A stretch of 64,000 nucleotides of DNA from the NCBI GenBank assembly GCA_963556145.1, contig OY744467.1, forward strand, positions 3,224,001 to 3,288,000, in the 5' to 3' direction. Below are positions 36,120-47,479 of this stretch, one piece after another. The notes beneath the pieces are model-generated. The model was not told the DNA's origin and searched no databases. It saw only the letters and a program-made list of their open reading frames with translations. Source of the DNA: Hygrocybe punicea. Taxonomy: Eukaryota > Basidiomycota > Agaricomycetes > Agaricales > Hygrophoraceae. The position numbers were made by a program, and so were the translations under genes. How positions within the stretch are numbered: the stretch's first letter is position 1; each line of letters begins with the position of its first letter.

Positions 36120-37314
36120 CTAAGAGACATATGACCACGTATAATCTTTCAATGTCCAACCAAGATACTGCTCACAGTTGCGGAGGAGAGAGGGAGGAAG
36201 GCTATCATCGCAACAGAGTCCATAAATCCGATCAAAGGTCAATTGCTGTAAGGCATGGCGGCATAGTCGGTCACTGTCATCACGTCGGAAGCATGGAAAG
36301 GGGCGCGGATGAGAACGTGAACGTGAACGGGAACGACCTCTATGGGGAAAGGGTGTGATCGGAAGGGATGGAAGGGGAGCAGGAGTGTTCAACCAAGCGT
36401 CGAAGTCACCATTGAGGGGAATGTAAAAAGTGTTAGGCGGCGAAGAAGAAGGAGAGGGAGGAGAGGGGAAGACAAGATGAGCAGTAGCAATGAACTCAGC
36501 GAAAGGATCATCATTGTTCATGCATGACACGTCATAGTCTTCTGCGTCATCTGCGATCTCCATAAAATCTTCTTGCTCGTCGGTTACCTGGATTGAGTGT
36601 CCATTGTCGGTACAGACTGACAGGGGGTGTGAGGAGGAAATTTCCATCACAGGCCTGGATGCAATGGTACAGAACTTCATTGTCAGCGAAACTGAGGGGA
36701 TGGGTAAAACTTCCTTGCCAGAATTCGGCGGAGAGGTTGACTTTGATACGGTGGTTGGGAAAGAATTGGTTGAGGACGGATTGGAGGGAGGCCAGGAGAT
36801 TGATGATGTAAATGACATTACGATAGGTCCAAGGAAGGAGAAAGGATTGTTGGAGCAAATGGAGGACATAGTCAAGATGTGCGGCACCAGGGGCTTCAGA
36901 ATGAACGAGGTGAATGAAGATGGGAGAGCACCACTGGGTTAACACGAACCAGAGAGGAGGACACTCAGGCCAAGCAGAAGGATCGTCCCAAAGATGTTCG
37001 GGGGGCCAATCATAGTCACGACGAGTGGTATGGTACATATACCGTGGGATGACCAACCAAGGAGGGATGGGACGAGGATCGTCATCGAAACAGTCAAGAT
37101 GAATAGAGAATTGGAAGCAACGATACTTGGTGAGAATGCGTTTAGAATGATGAAGGGAAAGTCCTAAGTAAAGATGACGAAAGCAGGGAATGATGTTATA
37201 AAGGCACAACGCAATGATGGGCAGAAGGCAAAAGAGCGAAGAAGGCGGAAAAAAGATGCCAGAGTTTATATAGGAATTGGTAATGACATCACGTGGTGTT
37301 TCTTCGATCTTCAT
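36120..37314 (-). CDS. Extra ORF(s) downstream of integrase, env position
   Basis: Two overlapping frames (37314-36547 and 36887-36120, 255 residues each) fill the space between integrase and the 3' LTR. The first starts with a hydrophobic stretch (IFFPPSSLFCLLPIIALCLY) and continues PPLWFVLTQWCSPIFIHLVH, WQGSFTHPLSFADNEVLYHC. The second carries an acidic part (DDAEDYDVSCMNNDDPFAEF) and ends SLLRNCEQYLGWTLKDYTWS. A single frame change near 36600 would join them into about 400 residues. There is no clear homology, and no claim of envelope function is made. Confidence 0.45.
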
Positions 37315-40300
37315 ATTCTAGAATTGCATCACGTGCATGACGCAAATTGGAAAGAGGTTCCCAAGTATTTTCGTCAGTGGAGTAGCCTTTCCATTTCACG
37401 AGGTATTCCTTCTTGTGGTGGCGATAACGATGATCAATGACAGTTTCAACTTTGTATTCCTCATGTTCGTCAATGATATCGGGAGGGGGACGTAAGTTGT
37501 CATCTGTCACAGGAGGATGTAACTGTTCGTCAACAATAGCCGGTTGTAATAGGGAAACATGAAGGACTGGGTGAATCTTCCAGGAACATGGAAGTTGGAG
37601 TTTGTAGGCCACAGGGGAAATATGATCGATGATGGGGAAGGGTCCAGTGCGTCAAACATCTAGCTTTTTTGTCAGTTGTCTGGTGTTGAGGTTTTGTATG
37701 TCCAACCAAACGAGTTGTCCAATATCGAAGGTGATATGTTTATGTTTTCTATCAGCGAAGTGCTTCATGTCGTCAGCGGTTTGTTGTAAGGAGAGACTTG
37801 TGGCGTATCGCACATCGTGTAGGGTCATGAGGAAATCGTTAGCGGAGGGATTGTTGGATTCCGGTTTGTTGATAGATAAGGAAGTTCGGGGATGGCGGCC
37901 ATATTCTAAATAGAAAGGGGAAAAGCCGGTGGAAGAATGCAAGTGGTTGTTATAAGAGAACTCAGCCTGTGATAACCACTCGGACCAATTGGATTGCATG
38001 AAGTTGGTGTAGAGCCGGAGGTACTGTTCCAGTTCCTGATTAGTGCATTCCATTTGTCCATCGGTTTGGGGATGATAGGCAGTGGATAAAGCCATATCAA
38101 TTCCAAGAAGTTTGTTGAGTTCAGCTGTGAATTTTGCTGCGAATTGCGTTCCACGATCAGAAATGATCCTTTTAGGCCACCCGTGTGATTTCCAGATGTA
38201 ATCTTGAAAAGGTCATGCAGCGCCTTCAGCGGAGAGTGCCGAAGTTGTAGGAATGAAATGAGTACGTTTCGTAAAGCGATTGACAATGACAAAGATTGCA
38301 TCAAATCCAAAAGAAAGTGGTAACTGCATTATAAAGTCCGCAGTGATTTCTTCCCATGCTGTGGAAGCAGGAGGAAGAGGGTGCAATAGTCCTGTAGGGC
38401 ATGAACGTAGATTCTTAGTATGCTGACAATCAGGACAGGAGGCAATAAAATTGGAAACATCTCAATGAAGTGATTTCCAGACATAATCGTGAGAGATAAG
38501 GTCGCATGTCTTATCTATTCCAGGATGCCCAGCATGAGGTGGTGAATGAGCCGAATGAATAACCTCGGTGCGCAGAGAAACAACCTTGCGCACAACTATG
38601 CATTCTCTAGCATCACGGACCAATCCATCTATGAGGGACCATCGGGAAGAGGAATTGGAGATTTTAGAAAAGATGTAAGGTGGCAATGGGGATGGGAAGC
38701 GAAGTCGATTAAGGAATCTAGGAGAGGATAAATTAATGATTGCATTGATGAAGTGAGATTCCGAAAGTAGAGCTCTATCCAAGTTGTCGGGACCTTCAGG
38801 GAAATAATCGGGGTGGTGAGAGAAGCCATCAGCACAGTTACATGTTCCAGGGATATGTTCTATACAGAAATTGAAGCGACTGAGAAATTCGGACCATCTA
38901 GCTTGGCGACGAGAGAGGGAGCGGTTTGTCATAAAGTATTTGAGGGCTTGATTGTCGGACCTAATGACAATGGTATGATTAGCTCCTTTGAGTAGATGAC
39001 ACCAGTGTGATAGCGATTTAATGATAGCCAGAAGTTCTTGATCGGGAGTCGAATAGTTTCGTTCTGCAGGAGATAGTGAAGCAGAATAATAACCAATAGG
39101 ATGAAACTTATCATCATGTTTTTGCATAAGGACAGCACCGATTGTGAAGCCAGAGGAGTTGGTTTCGAGGATATAAGGAAGATCGAGTTGGGGAGCTTTA
39201 AGGATAGGTTCGGAAGTAATGGATTGTTTAAGGGAATCGAATGCGAATTGACAGTTAGAAGTCCAAGTGAATTTATTATCTTTTCTTGTAAGATTGTGAA
39301 GAGGTCAGGCGATAGAAGAGAAATCTTGGATGAATCTGCGCCAAAAGTTCATGGTGCCAAGGAATGATTGAACATCTCAAATGCGTTTTGGAATGGGCCA
39401 ATCAGAAATGGAACGAATCTTGGCAGGATTAATAGCAATTTCGCCATGAGAAATAATCTGACCAAGATACTTAATGGAGTCTTTTTCAAATTGACATTTG
39501 ACAGGTTTGCAAGAGAGATTATTCTTGCGCATGATGTCGAGTATGCAGTGAGTATTCGTTTCAAGTTCTTCATGGGTATCTCCGAGAATAATGATGTCGT
39601 CCATGTAAATGAATATGCATCCGGAGGTAAGAACTTCATGAAAGCGAATATTCATCATTTGTTGAAAGGTGGCCGGGGCATTGCAGAGTCCAAAGAACAT
39701 AACGGTAGGTTCGAAGAGACCACAATTCGTGATAAAGGCAGCCTTCCATACGTCTTCTTCCTTAATCCAAATATTATTGTATCCCCAGTGAATATCAATA
39801 ACGGTAAAATGTTTCGCTGTTTGGAATTTTGGTTGTTGGAGGATTTCGGAAAGAAGTGGGGGAGGGTAACGATCGCGAATGGTGTGGGCATTGAGATAGC
39901 AATAATCCTGAATAGGATGGAGTCCAGGATCTGAACCTAGAGTGTCAATTTCTTCACCTTTGTTCACAAAGAGAAAGGGGGTGGCTTGGGGGGATTTCGG
40001 GGGGCAAATACGTCCTGTCGAAAGGTTTTCATCCAAGAATTTATCGAGTTCAACTTGTTCTCAAGGAGATAATGAATACAACTTGCCCTGTTGGGGTTTG
40101 AAGGAATCTTTAGGGTTGATGGTGTGATCTAATTCAGAATGGGGAGGAAGTTGGTTGAAATGTTGTTTGAGAAAAATGTCCGAATAATTCCAATACTTCT
40201 CTGGTATAAACACCTTCATATCTTCAACGGTAGTAGGATGAGAGGTTTCTTCGAGGGAAATGCCATTAATAGTTTGTAGAATTTGATCTCGGGAAAAGGA

Positions 40301-40883
40301 AAAGTAATTCAAATCAGAGGCGAGATCGAGTGAAGCAATATATTCTTCATAAGAGTCTGATTGCGAGTCGATCCTGTTTTCATACATCGAGTCCATGGTC
40401 AGGGATGTCAAGGGAATTCCGGTTTGAAATATTTCGAGGGTTTCTCTATAACACTGGTGTATGGATTGTGTTTTCGAATCCAAGGAAAGCCGAGAATGAC
40501 GTCGAAATTGCCTAGCCAGGAAATCTCAAGTGTAAGGCGTTCATGGTAAGATGGTGGCGCGTAAAGAATGACGTTGCAGGATTTATCAATAGGTCCATCT
40601 CGGTTAGGCATCCTATCGATATTACGTACGGGTATTGGTTCTTCCAAATACGAGAAGGAAAGGGAGTTGTTTTCCACGAAATGGTGGTTGATGAAACAGC
40701 CAGAAGTGCCAGTGTCGATTAAAATGCGAACAGGGAATCATTCTCCAGTGTCAGTGGCTTCGAGCCATAGATTGATGATTAACATTTCATCGGAAGAGCG
40801 TAGAGAACCAAGGCAATGATAGAATTGTTCGTCGTTATGTTTACAAAGATCCAGAGTAGTCGAAGAATCCAAATCTGAAATAT
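37289..40883 (-). pseudogene. Chromovirus pol: protease, RT, RNase H, integrase, chromodomain
   Basis: In order: aspartic protease LIDTGTSG (about 40700); reverse transcriptase with IYMDDIII (about 39595-39615) and YLGQIISHGEI; RNase H with VRSDNQALKYF; integrase zinc-binding HSPPHAGHPG...CPDC; catalytic DDE in DFIMQLP, SDRGTQFA and ECTNQELEQYL; chromodomain YKVETVIDHRYRHHKKEYLV, WKGYSTDENTWEPLSNL at the C terminus. Seven stops all read TGA (40738, 40061, 39377, 39305, 38462, 38213, 37652). Most sit where arginine is expected, and the first where tryptophan is. One frameshift lies near 40480. Otherwise the frame is open, so inactivation looks purely mutational. Confidence 0.9.
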
Positions 40884-42161
40884 CTAATATCCCTCATGTA
40901 CAAGTTTGTTAGAGAGGGCCGTCTTTTCTGCAGAGCTCATTTTAGACACACCCGATGTGACATAAATATTGTCTTTGTCCTTTGTTGAAGAAGTTCCTGA
41001 AGTTCCTTGTTCTCCATCCCTTGTTACTGCGCAAATATTGTGAGGATGTTTGCTTCGACCACGAGAGGAGCGGTTGTTGTTGTGCGACGATGAAGCAGTG
41101 GTGGAGGAAGAGGCACGAGTAGGACAATTGTTAGCCCAATGTTCTTTTGAGCCACAAACAATGCATTGTCCCACAGCTTTCCTCTGTGCGGCAATAACAG
41201 GGCCAACTGATTCCGATTTAATGCATGTAGAAGTCGAAGTCGAAGTGGTGGGAGTATGGGTTTTCAAAGCAGTAGAGGGAGAGGTGGAAGCTTTAGGAGT
41301 TTCCTTCTTTTTAACAGTAGACTTCGTGGAAGGAGAAATGGTTGTGAGATATTTGCGATATTGTTGATTGAATCGACTAGCGTATTGTTTCCATTCTTGA
41401 AGGGTGGTAGGCATATTTGCAAGGGCGAATATTTTTGAAATGATCGTTTGATTTAATTCATCTTTAAAACATCCAATGAGGGCTTGATTGTTAAAGCCAG
41501 TAAGCGTCTCATATTCTTCAAAATGAACGATATATTCATCGACGGTAGCCTTGCCTTGTTTAACCTCCTTTATCTTCAAGCAAGCCATTGCTTCTTGATC
41601 AACATCTCCAAAGGCGGAACGAATATCCGCTTCGAAGTTTGCCCAAGTGTAGGCAGCGAAAGCGGGACTCTGAACCTTGTTTTTGGCCCAAGGTAGAGCA
41701 CTACCAGATTTCATGTACGATAAACCCAGAAGAACTTTTTGCGAGTCTGTGTAGGCTTGCGCACGAAGGAAGACACCGCATTGGTGAAGGAACTTTTTGA
41801 TGTTTTTGGGTTTACCATCGAAGTCGTCTGGTTTCGTGATTTTTACAGTAGGGGCAGCTGGAGGTGGAGGTGGAGGAGGAACAGCAGCAGCATGATGAGT
41901 GGCAATTTCGGCATTGGCAGTTGCAAGGTCATGGTCAAGAGTATTGACACGTTGGAGTAATTGTTGAAGTTGTAGTTGAAGATCAGCCATAGGTGGTGGA
42001 GACGGGGGAGGTGGAGATAATGGAGAAGGTGGAGAAGGTGGAGAAGGTGGAGAAGGTGGAGAAGGTGGAGGAGGTGGTTGTCTCCGAAAGGGTTGGAAGC
42101 GAGAAGTGGATGGAATAAGATCGGGAAAACGAGGAGAAGAAGAGCCAAAGCCTGTGGACAT
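40884..42161 (-). CDS. Chromovirus Gag
   Basis: 425 residues: a Pro/Ser-rich N-terminal tract, a coiled-coil-like LQLQQLLQRVNTLDHDLATA segment, the capsid core (FDGKPKNIKKFLHQCGVFLR; WANFEADIRSAFGD; YIVHFEEYETLTGF) and a CCHC zinc knuckle CIVCGSKEHWANNC near residue 340, followed by a basic Ser-rich tail. It packages element RNA. It is the one ORF of this element that is still open throughout. Confidence 0.9.
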   Translation of the reverse strand: MSTGFGSSSPRFPDLIPSTSRFQPFRRQPPPPPSPPSPPSPPSPPSPLSPPPPSPPPMADLQLQLQQLLQRVNTLDHDLATANAEIATHHAAAVPPPPPPPAAPTVKITKPDDFDGKPKNIKKFLHQCGVFLRAQAYTDSQKVLLGLSYMKSGSALPWAKNKVQSPAFAAYTWANFEADIRSAFGDVDQEAMACLKIKEVKQGKATVDEYIVHFEEYETLTGFNNQALIGCFKDELNQTIISKIFALANMPTTLQEWKQYASRFNQQYRKYLTTISPSTKSTVKKKETPKASTSPSTALKTHTPTTSTSTSTCIKSESVGPVIAAQRKAVGQCIVCGSKEHWANNCPTRASSSTTASSSHNNNRSSRGRSKHPHNICAVTRDGEQGTSGTSSTKDKDNIYVTSGVSKMSSAEKTALSNKLVHEGY

Positions 42162-42329
42162 AGCAGCGGATTGGGATCGAGTGCGAGGAGGTATGGTGGG
42201 CGAGCAGAAGTGAAGGAGACTTTACAGCCATTTTCGTAATTGTTGGCACTTGTGCAGAATTTTGATGAATTAGGCAGTAGTCGGACTTAGTCGTTTTTCA
42301 GCTCCTCTGTACCATCAATGTACTGTCGT

Positions 42330-43339
42330 ATCAGCCGCGACATCAAGATCACAGCCATCCAGCTTCACGAACACCAACTTCTCCCTCTCAATGACATTCT
42401 CTTGTGTTGCAGCCTCTCCAAATGAACCTTTTACCATATTCTCAAACTTTGGCAGACAACTGGAGATGTAGTTACCAATACACCCTCTCGCACTGGACGC
42501 CTTTGCCAACTCGACTACAACGATATTCAATATCTATTACAACTTGTCAAAGCTAACCCCGACTACTTCCTCGACGAACTCCTTTCTTTGCTCAGAACCA
42601 ATCATTTCATCTCAATCCACTTTTCTGCTATCCATAACGAACTATCCCGGGCTGGCGTCAGCTGCAAACGGCTCCAGCGCATTGCAATTGAACGCAATGA
42701 GACCCGACATGCCAATTTTGTGTCTCGCATGGCACAATACACAGCCGAAGAACTTGGGTTCATTGATGAAGTCTTGAAGGATGAGCCTACCATTGGAAGG
42801 CGCTATGGCAGGTCCAAACAAGGTTCCCGTGCCCGCAAGTCGCTGCCATTTGTGTGAGGGAGACACACCTCAACAGTCAGCATCCTTACCATTGATGGGT
42901 TCATGTCTGGAACATCAGTTGAAGGGTGCCTCACAAAGGCGGTATTCCTCCACTGGATGGAGCACTCTGTCATGCGTATGATATCCTGATATATTGTTCA
43001 CCCTTTTCTGACCTCAGATCACTGCAGCTCCCGCTCTGCAATCCCTATCCTGGCCCTCTCAGTGTTCTAGTACTCGACAACACCAAGATCCATCACAGCT
43101 ACGAGCTTCTTGAACTCATCGATCATTTTGGTGTTCAAATTGAGTATCTTTCACCATACTCCCCCGATCTCATCCCTATTGAGGAGGCCTTCTTGCAAAT
43201 CAAGCATTTCATTCGCCGCCACCGCGACTACTACGCCGCCTTAACAGGTGATGGGATTCTCTTTGACATGTATGAGGTCCTCGACGTTGTGTCACCTGAG
43301 GATGCTTGTGGGTTCATAGCACATGCTGGTTATATCTAG
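42330..43339 (+). pseudogene. Tc1/mariner transposase (DD34E)
   Basis: An N-terminal helix-turn-helix-like part (KLWQTTGDVVTNTPSRTGR; YLLQLVKANPDYFLDELLSL) is followed by the catalytic Asp region GFIDEVLKDE, VLVLDNTKIHH (second Asp) and YSPDLIPIEEAF (Glu), with 34 residues between the last two. Stops are TGA after SLSK and after SLPFV, plus frame breaks around 43000. It catalyses cut-and-paste at TA sites. Confidence 0.88.
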
Positions 43340-43399
43340 TAGCTTCACTTGTTATCATTGCCACATTTTTTCAGTCTCATCTTCATACCCTCTTGTTTC

Positions 43400-44869
43400 T
43401 TATATGTACTTGGACAATGAATGTATGTATTTCACGATTGGAAGCAACAGACTTTGTAAGATTACGGCGAGAACAAATGAATGATGGCAACAAAAGACTA
43501 CGCTATGGTCGACCAACGCTGGATGGCATCTCTCACCATGGCAACCTCTCACCATGGCAACCTCTCCCAACATAAAGTCCATCTTTGTGAGGTCCTGGAT
43601 GGTGAGGAACCTCAGCATACGTGCATGGAAGTATCTATTTGCTTCAAACTTCTCCTGAACCTCAGCACCAAGTTCAAACTCCTTGCAAAAATGAGGGATT
43701 GACATAGCCAGCCCAGGCTTGCGATTCATCTGGAGAACTGTTGGGCAGTCCAAATTGTAGACGTCAATGTGAGCTGCTGGTGCAGCCTGAGCGGGAAGAA
43801 TGGCAGGTGCAGGTGGCTGCATGCCAGCTGGATGCAGTAAGACGACGAGTTCTTTTCCAATACTGACATTGAAGATCGGTGCGGTGACCGGCTGCACAGT
43901 TTTGACAGCCTGGGCTTCTGCGCGTCAGTGCAGGACCCGGGAGAGTTTCCAGTTATCAATGTCGAAGTTTCTGTGATTCGGAGGGCTATCAATGGTAGCG
44001 TATTCATCACCCTGTAGCTGTGAGAGCCGTCAATACACTGGGCATGCTCAGGAACATAAGTAACTCACAATTGAAGCCGCCCAGCAATCAAGATGCTCAT
44101 TGTTGAGTATAAGATGATTACCGTCGGCATAAATGTAGCAAAAGGCCCCAAAACACATCGCCTGCTTCTTCTCACATCTCCATCTCTCCTGTAGAGCCTC
44201 TATTTGGCCCGTCTTTTTCATATCGCCCGGGAGCAAGCTCGGATATTTGGTCCTTGGTTTTGACTTCCCAACGCTTCCAGCTGTGTTGTCCTGGGGCGCA
44301 ACATTCTCCTTGTCAGCCCCAGCATCAAGCTGAACGATGGTGAGGTTCATGAGCATCCCAGTCTTGTTTTTGTCCTTGCCTGGTGTTTTCTGCAGAAGAA
44401 TGGCATAGTCAGCTTCGCTAACAAATGGAATGCCAGGTTTGGAGATGACACGGGGGATGTAGAGAAGGATGTCATAGTGAGTGAAGTCAAGCACAGGAGG
44501 GTTCAGTGCTGCAGAAATCTTGACCAGGATCTGGGCCTTTACGGTGTCCCAAACCTCATCTGAATGAAGCTGAAAAGAAAGATTCCTTGGGGTCCGCTTG
44601 GACACAGCCTTCCACATCTCAGCCGCTGAGTATATTGCAGATACATAGGTGAGTAGGATGGATGCAGGAGCAGTGGGAGCAGTGGGAACATGACTGTGTT
44701 TTTTTTGTTGATTTTCGAGTGGTCATTTTTGTGGGACAATGGTTGTTGCATTGGAATGAGTTGAATGTTCATTATCACTGCCAGTATCTGAGGCTGAGAA
44801 CTGAGCATCAAGCTTACTGGTGATGATGCTGGGCTTCCTGCAAATCTTCTTGCGGCGAGAGCGGGCCAT
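43400..44869 (-). pseudogene. Second gene of the mariner: unknown protein with SAM-like C terminus
   Basis: It starts MARSRRKKICRKPSI and has an intron of 51 bases (GTGAGT...CACAG, 44018-44068). The middle has a regular fold (FTHYDILLYIPRVISKPGIP; YAILLQKTPG), a KENVAPQ linker and LQERWRCEKKQAMCFGAFCY with spaced cysteines and histidines. The end, QEKFEANRYFHARMLRFLTI then QDLTKMDFMLGEVAMVRG, resembles a sterile-alpha-motif helix bundle. In-frame TGA at 44723 and 43925 break it. I recall similar uncharacterised proteins repeated in agaricomycetes but cannot give a function. Confidence 0.55.
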
Positions 44870-44980
44870 GGTCTGGTGAGAGTACAGCACAGAGGAGTTG
44901 AAAAACGACTAAGTCCGACTACTGCCTAATTCATCAAAATTCCACGCGAGTGCCAACAATTACGAAAACGGCTGTAAATC

Positions 44981-45368
44981 TGTAATGCGACAGAGTAAGC
45001 CAAAGGTTTTACTTCACAAGACGGTTTTAGGGAAAGGGGCTTAGGTTCTGAAGGCAGTCAATCTTAGAATAAGAAGAAGTGATTGAGTTGCAAGTTATAT
45101 GAAATTTAAAGTCTACAGTACAAGCTAAAAGTAGACTACTTATATAGTCCAAGGGAGTGGCTATGCTATGAGGAAAGGGATAGGGGCTATGCGCCGGAGC
45201 ATATGGTGATAAGGGATAAAACATGAATGAAAGGAGATAACATACAGCATTTGTCATATGAGATGACTAAGTAGAGGGAAAAGGTAGCGCATATGTGATA
45301 GGAATGACTAAGGACAGTGGAAAGGGAAAAAGAAAAAGTAAGCACGTCTTAGCTAAGAAATTGTAACA
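44981..45368 (-). repeat. 5' LTR of the chromovirus
   Basis: 388 bases, minus-strand TGTTACAATTT...GCATTACA. It is adjacent to the mariner on its inner side, so the primer-binding region (GATTTAAAG after removing the mariner) is split. Confidence 0.9.
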
Positions 45369-46055
45369 GTCTGTAATTTCTCATGCAGTGGACACAGGAT
45401 GAACCATATGTAAAATGTGTGTCTGCAGATACATATAGATTGCTATGTGCATTGGAATTTGTGGGCAGCTTGAATTGGAGGCATTTCCCTGGCACAAACA
45501 CTTGTATGAACAATATATTGGATGTATCTCTGATGTAGTGACATTAATATGTACAATGAAATCATTAAGATTGCCAACAGTGGGTACTTGTCGAACAGGT
45601 CGAACAGTGTTCGACAACTTTTGGGCAGGTGTCCCAGCATTAATCTGGGGCATTGCCATTGCAGACACAATGATACGAACAATATGCTACATGTATCTGT
45701 GAGATAGGAAGATTTAATTTTGCATTGGAATTGTGAATGTTACAAACAGTGCACACTTGTTGAACATGCTGAACAGTGTTCGACAACTGTTTGGCAGGTG
45801 TCCCAGCATTAATCTGGGGCATTGCCATTGCAGACACAACTGTATGAACAATATACTACATGTATCTGCAAGGTAGCAAGATTTAATATGTCAATTAGAA
45901 TTTCTAATAATGCAAACTGTGTTGACTTGTCAAACAGGCCAAACAGTGTTCAACAACTGTTTGGCAAGCGTCCCAGCACTAATCTGGGGCTTCGCAATTG
46001 CAGACACAATTGTACGAACAATATACTACGTGTATTTGTGAGATAGGAAGATTTA
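45369..46055. repeat. Satellite array,
   Basis: About four degenerate units near 170 bp. The most conserved part is an inverted-repeat core like TTGTCGAACAGGTCGAACAG and TGTTCGACAACT, followed by GTCCCAGCATTAATCTGGGGCATTGCCATTGC. The same satellite occurs at about 47480-48240, 48477-48950, 57960-58770 and 60735-61790. Confidence 0.7.
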
Positions 46056-46349
46056 ACTAGTGGGGTGTGGGCCATTGCTTTGCATGGCAGGTTACTCATC
46101 CCTTTTTAGCAATGAGAGCATAAGTATATACAAATCATCTGGAATTATTACCCTTCTATGATAATAAATGTTTGCAAAGTTATTGATATTTCTTGTATTA
46201 TTACATACTGATGCTATTCAGATACGATTCTGAACCACACTACAATGATATACATTTCATAATTGATTATATCCTGTTCCTTCCAATTTTTCATAACCCA
46301 ATATCAGATCCCAAATTGGCATCTTTCATATCAAGTTTGCAGTGTTCAT

Positions 46350-47054
46350 AGACTGTCCACGGGCAGGGCCATAACTCTCTGGCCCAAGGTCAACCCTGGC
46401 CTGGGCCAGTGATTAGCTGGCCCTGCCCTCCATTCAAGGGCAAAGGGCTAAGTCAGTAAACAGCCAGCCCAGCCCTCTTAGATACAAGTATGTGGTTTAG
46501 CTTACTCTAACCATGGATACTTTAGCATTTCCTAAACCACCAAGCTTATATAGTTAGTTCCCATAGTTGGAGATCCTTTTAGCCTTGGGGTCCCCCACAG
46601 GTTCATAACTCCACAGTATCAAAGGCTACCAAGAATGGCTCATAACTATACCTACAACTTGAACCTGTACAGTTGAGCACATGCACTGATGATCCTTGAG
46701 AATTCAAAATGAAGAAATTCAAATTTAGCAGACTGCAAATGCTACAAGTTGGGTATGCAGATAAAAGGCTTAATGTGGAAGGAGAAATTATAAAGAAATA
46801 TATTGGAGATTTTGATTTCAATAATGACAATGTAGATTACAATACTGTTATTAGAGAGTGCATAGAGACAGATTTTTGAGCATGTACAAATTTTTGAGAT
46901 AGAGGACCAGGGCTGATCCTGGGCCAACTCTGACCTGGCCCTTATGACCCAGGGCCAGGGCCAGCTGAAGGTGGACCGGACCTCAAGGGCCAGGGTCAGG
47001 GCCAGTAAAATCAGCTGAGGGTCAGCCTGGGCTGACCCATGGACAGTCTGAACT
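46350..47054. mobile_element. hAT-like element with GGGCCAG subterminal repeats
   Basis: The inverted ends AGACTGTCCACGGG and AGACTGTCCATGGG enclose many GGCCCTG/CAGGGCC words at both ends. GTGTTCAT occurs at 46342-46349 and again at 47055-47062, five bases outside the right repeat. Two sister copies of the surrounding element (54780 and, inverted, 49570) show the empty site. The ~700-base size and 8-base repeat fit a non-autonomous hAT. Confidence 0.75.
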
Positions 47055-47479
47055 GTGTTCATGTTGGCATATATATAACTACTTCACTACTTTATCATTA
47101 GTCATAGTTACTGTGTAATTTACCTCACATCCAGTTCATTTTACATAGTTATTGATATCACCATGTTCACTGACTTCACATACATGTCATAGTTTGAATT
47201 GCACAAGTTTGCTGACATAGCACAGAGGTTATACTTTGACTTTACTCAAAACAGGTCATTATCACTCTCTGTTCAGATTTGTGATGTCAATTCTTGATAT
47301 GTTCACTTTCAATTTTGAATTTATTGAGGACAGAATTTCAATTATGACATTGGTATAGTGTGGTGAAGAGCAAATGTATCCAAGGTAAAGTGTATTCATT
47401 ATATCTCAAAATTCTCAGTATTGGGTGGTACTCACTGTTTGCATGGTTATTAATAATAATTTCAATGCATATAGTAAAT

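Larger units (their letters stand above)
42225..44974 (+). mobile_element. Tc1/mariner element with a second, convergent gene
   Basis: The inverted ends start CAGCC(A/G)TTTTCGTAATTG and match over about 85 bases. TA flanks both sides (42223-42224, 44975-44976). It lies in the leader of the chromovirus, six bases from the 5' LTR, so it is younger than that insertion. It carries a transposase on the plus strand and an unrelated gene on the minus strand, both inside the repeats. Confidence 0.88.
35710..45368 (-). mobile_element. Ty3/gypsy chromovirus, full-length with both LTRs
   Basis: It is flanked by a perfect 5-base duplication GTCTG (35705-35709, 45369-45373) and LTRs of 400 and 388 bases. 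Genes run on the minus strand in the order gag, protease, reverse transcriptase, RNase H, integrase with chromodomain, then an extra ORF. A purine tract (inverted, AGGAGAG) borders the 3' LTR at 36110. A mariner element sits in the leader next to the 5' LTR. The LTRs differ at few positions, so insertion is fairly recent relative to the neighbouring elements. Confidence 0.92.
35337..46055 (+). mobile_element. Satellite-bearing Helitron-like element, split by the chromovirus
   Basis: The head TATAAGTCCCTATAAGGG at about 35341, the ~200-bp head region to 35709, and roughly 170-bp satellite units at 45369-46055 form one copy. The chromovirus between them is flanked by GTCTG on both sides, so the halves are continuous. 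Its 5' terminus resembles the Helitron family start (TTACGAGT plus hairpin). The 3' end is not defined. Confidence 0.55.

Noticed and set aside
39101..39934. Plus-strand frames of 88-188 residues opposite pol
   Set aside because: They mirror the reverse transcriptase and RNase H coding strand, whose motifs are unambiguous.
45369..46055. Possible CRISPR-like regular repeats
   Set aside because: Units are long (~170 bp), diverged throughout and without short repeat/unique spacer structure, and the genome is eukaryotic.
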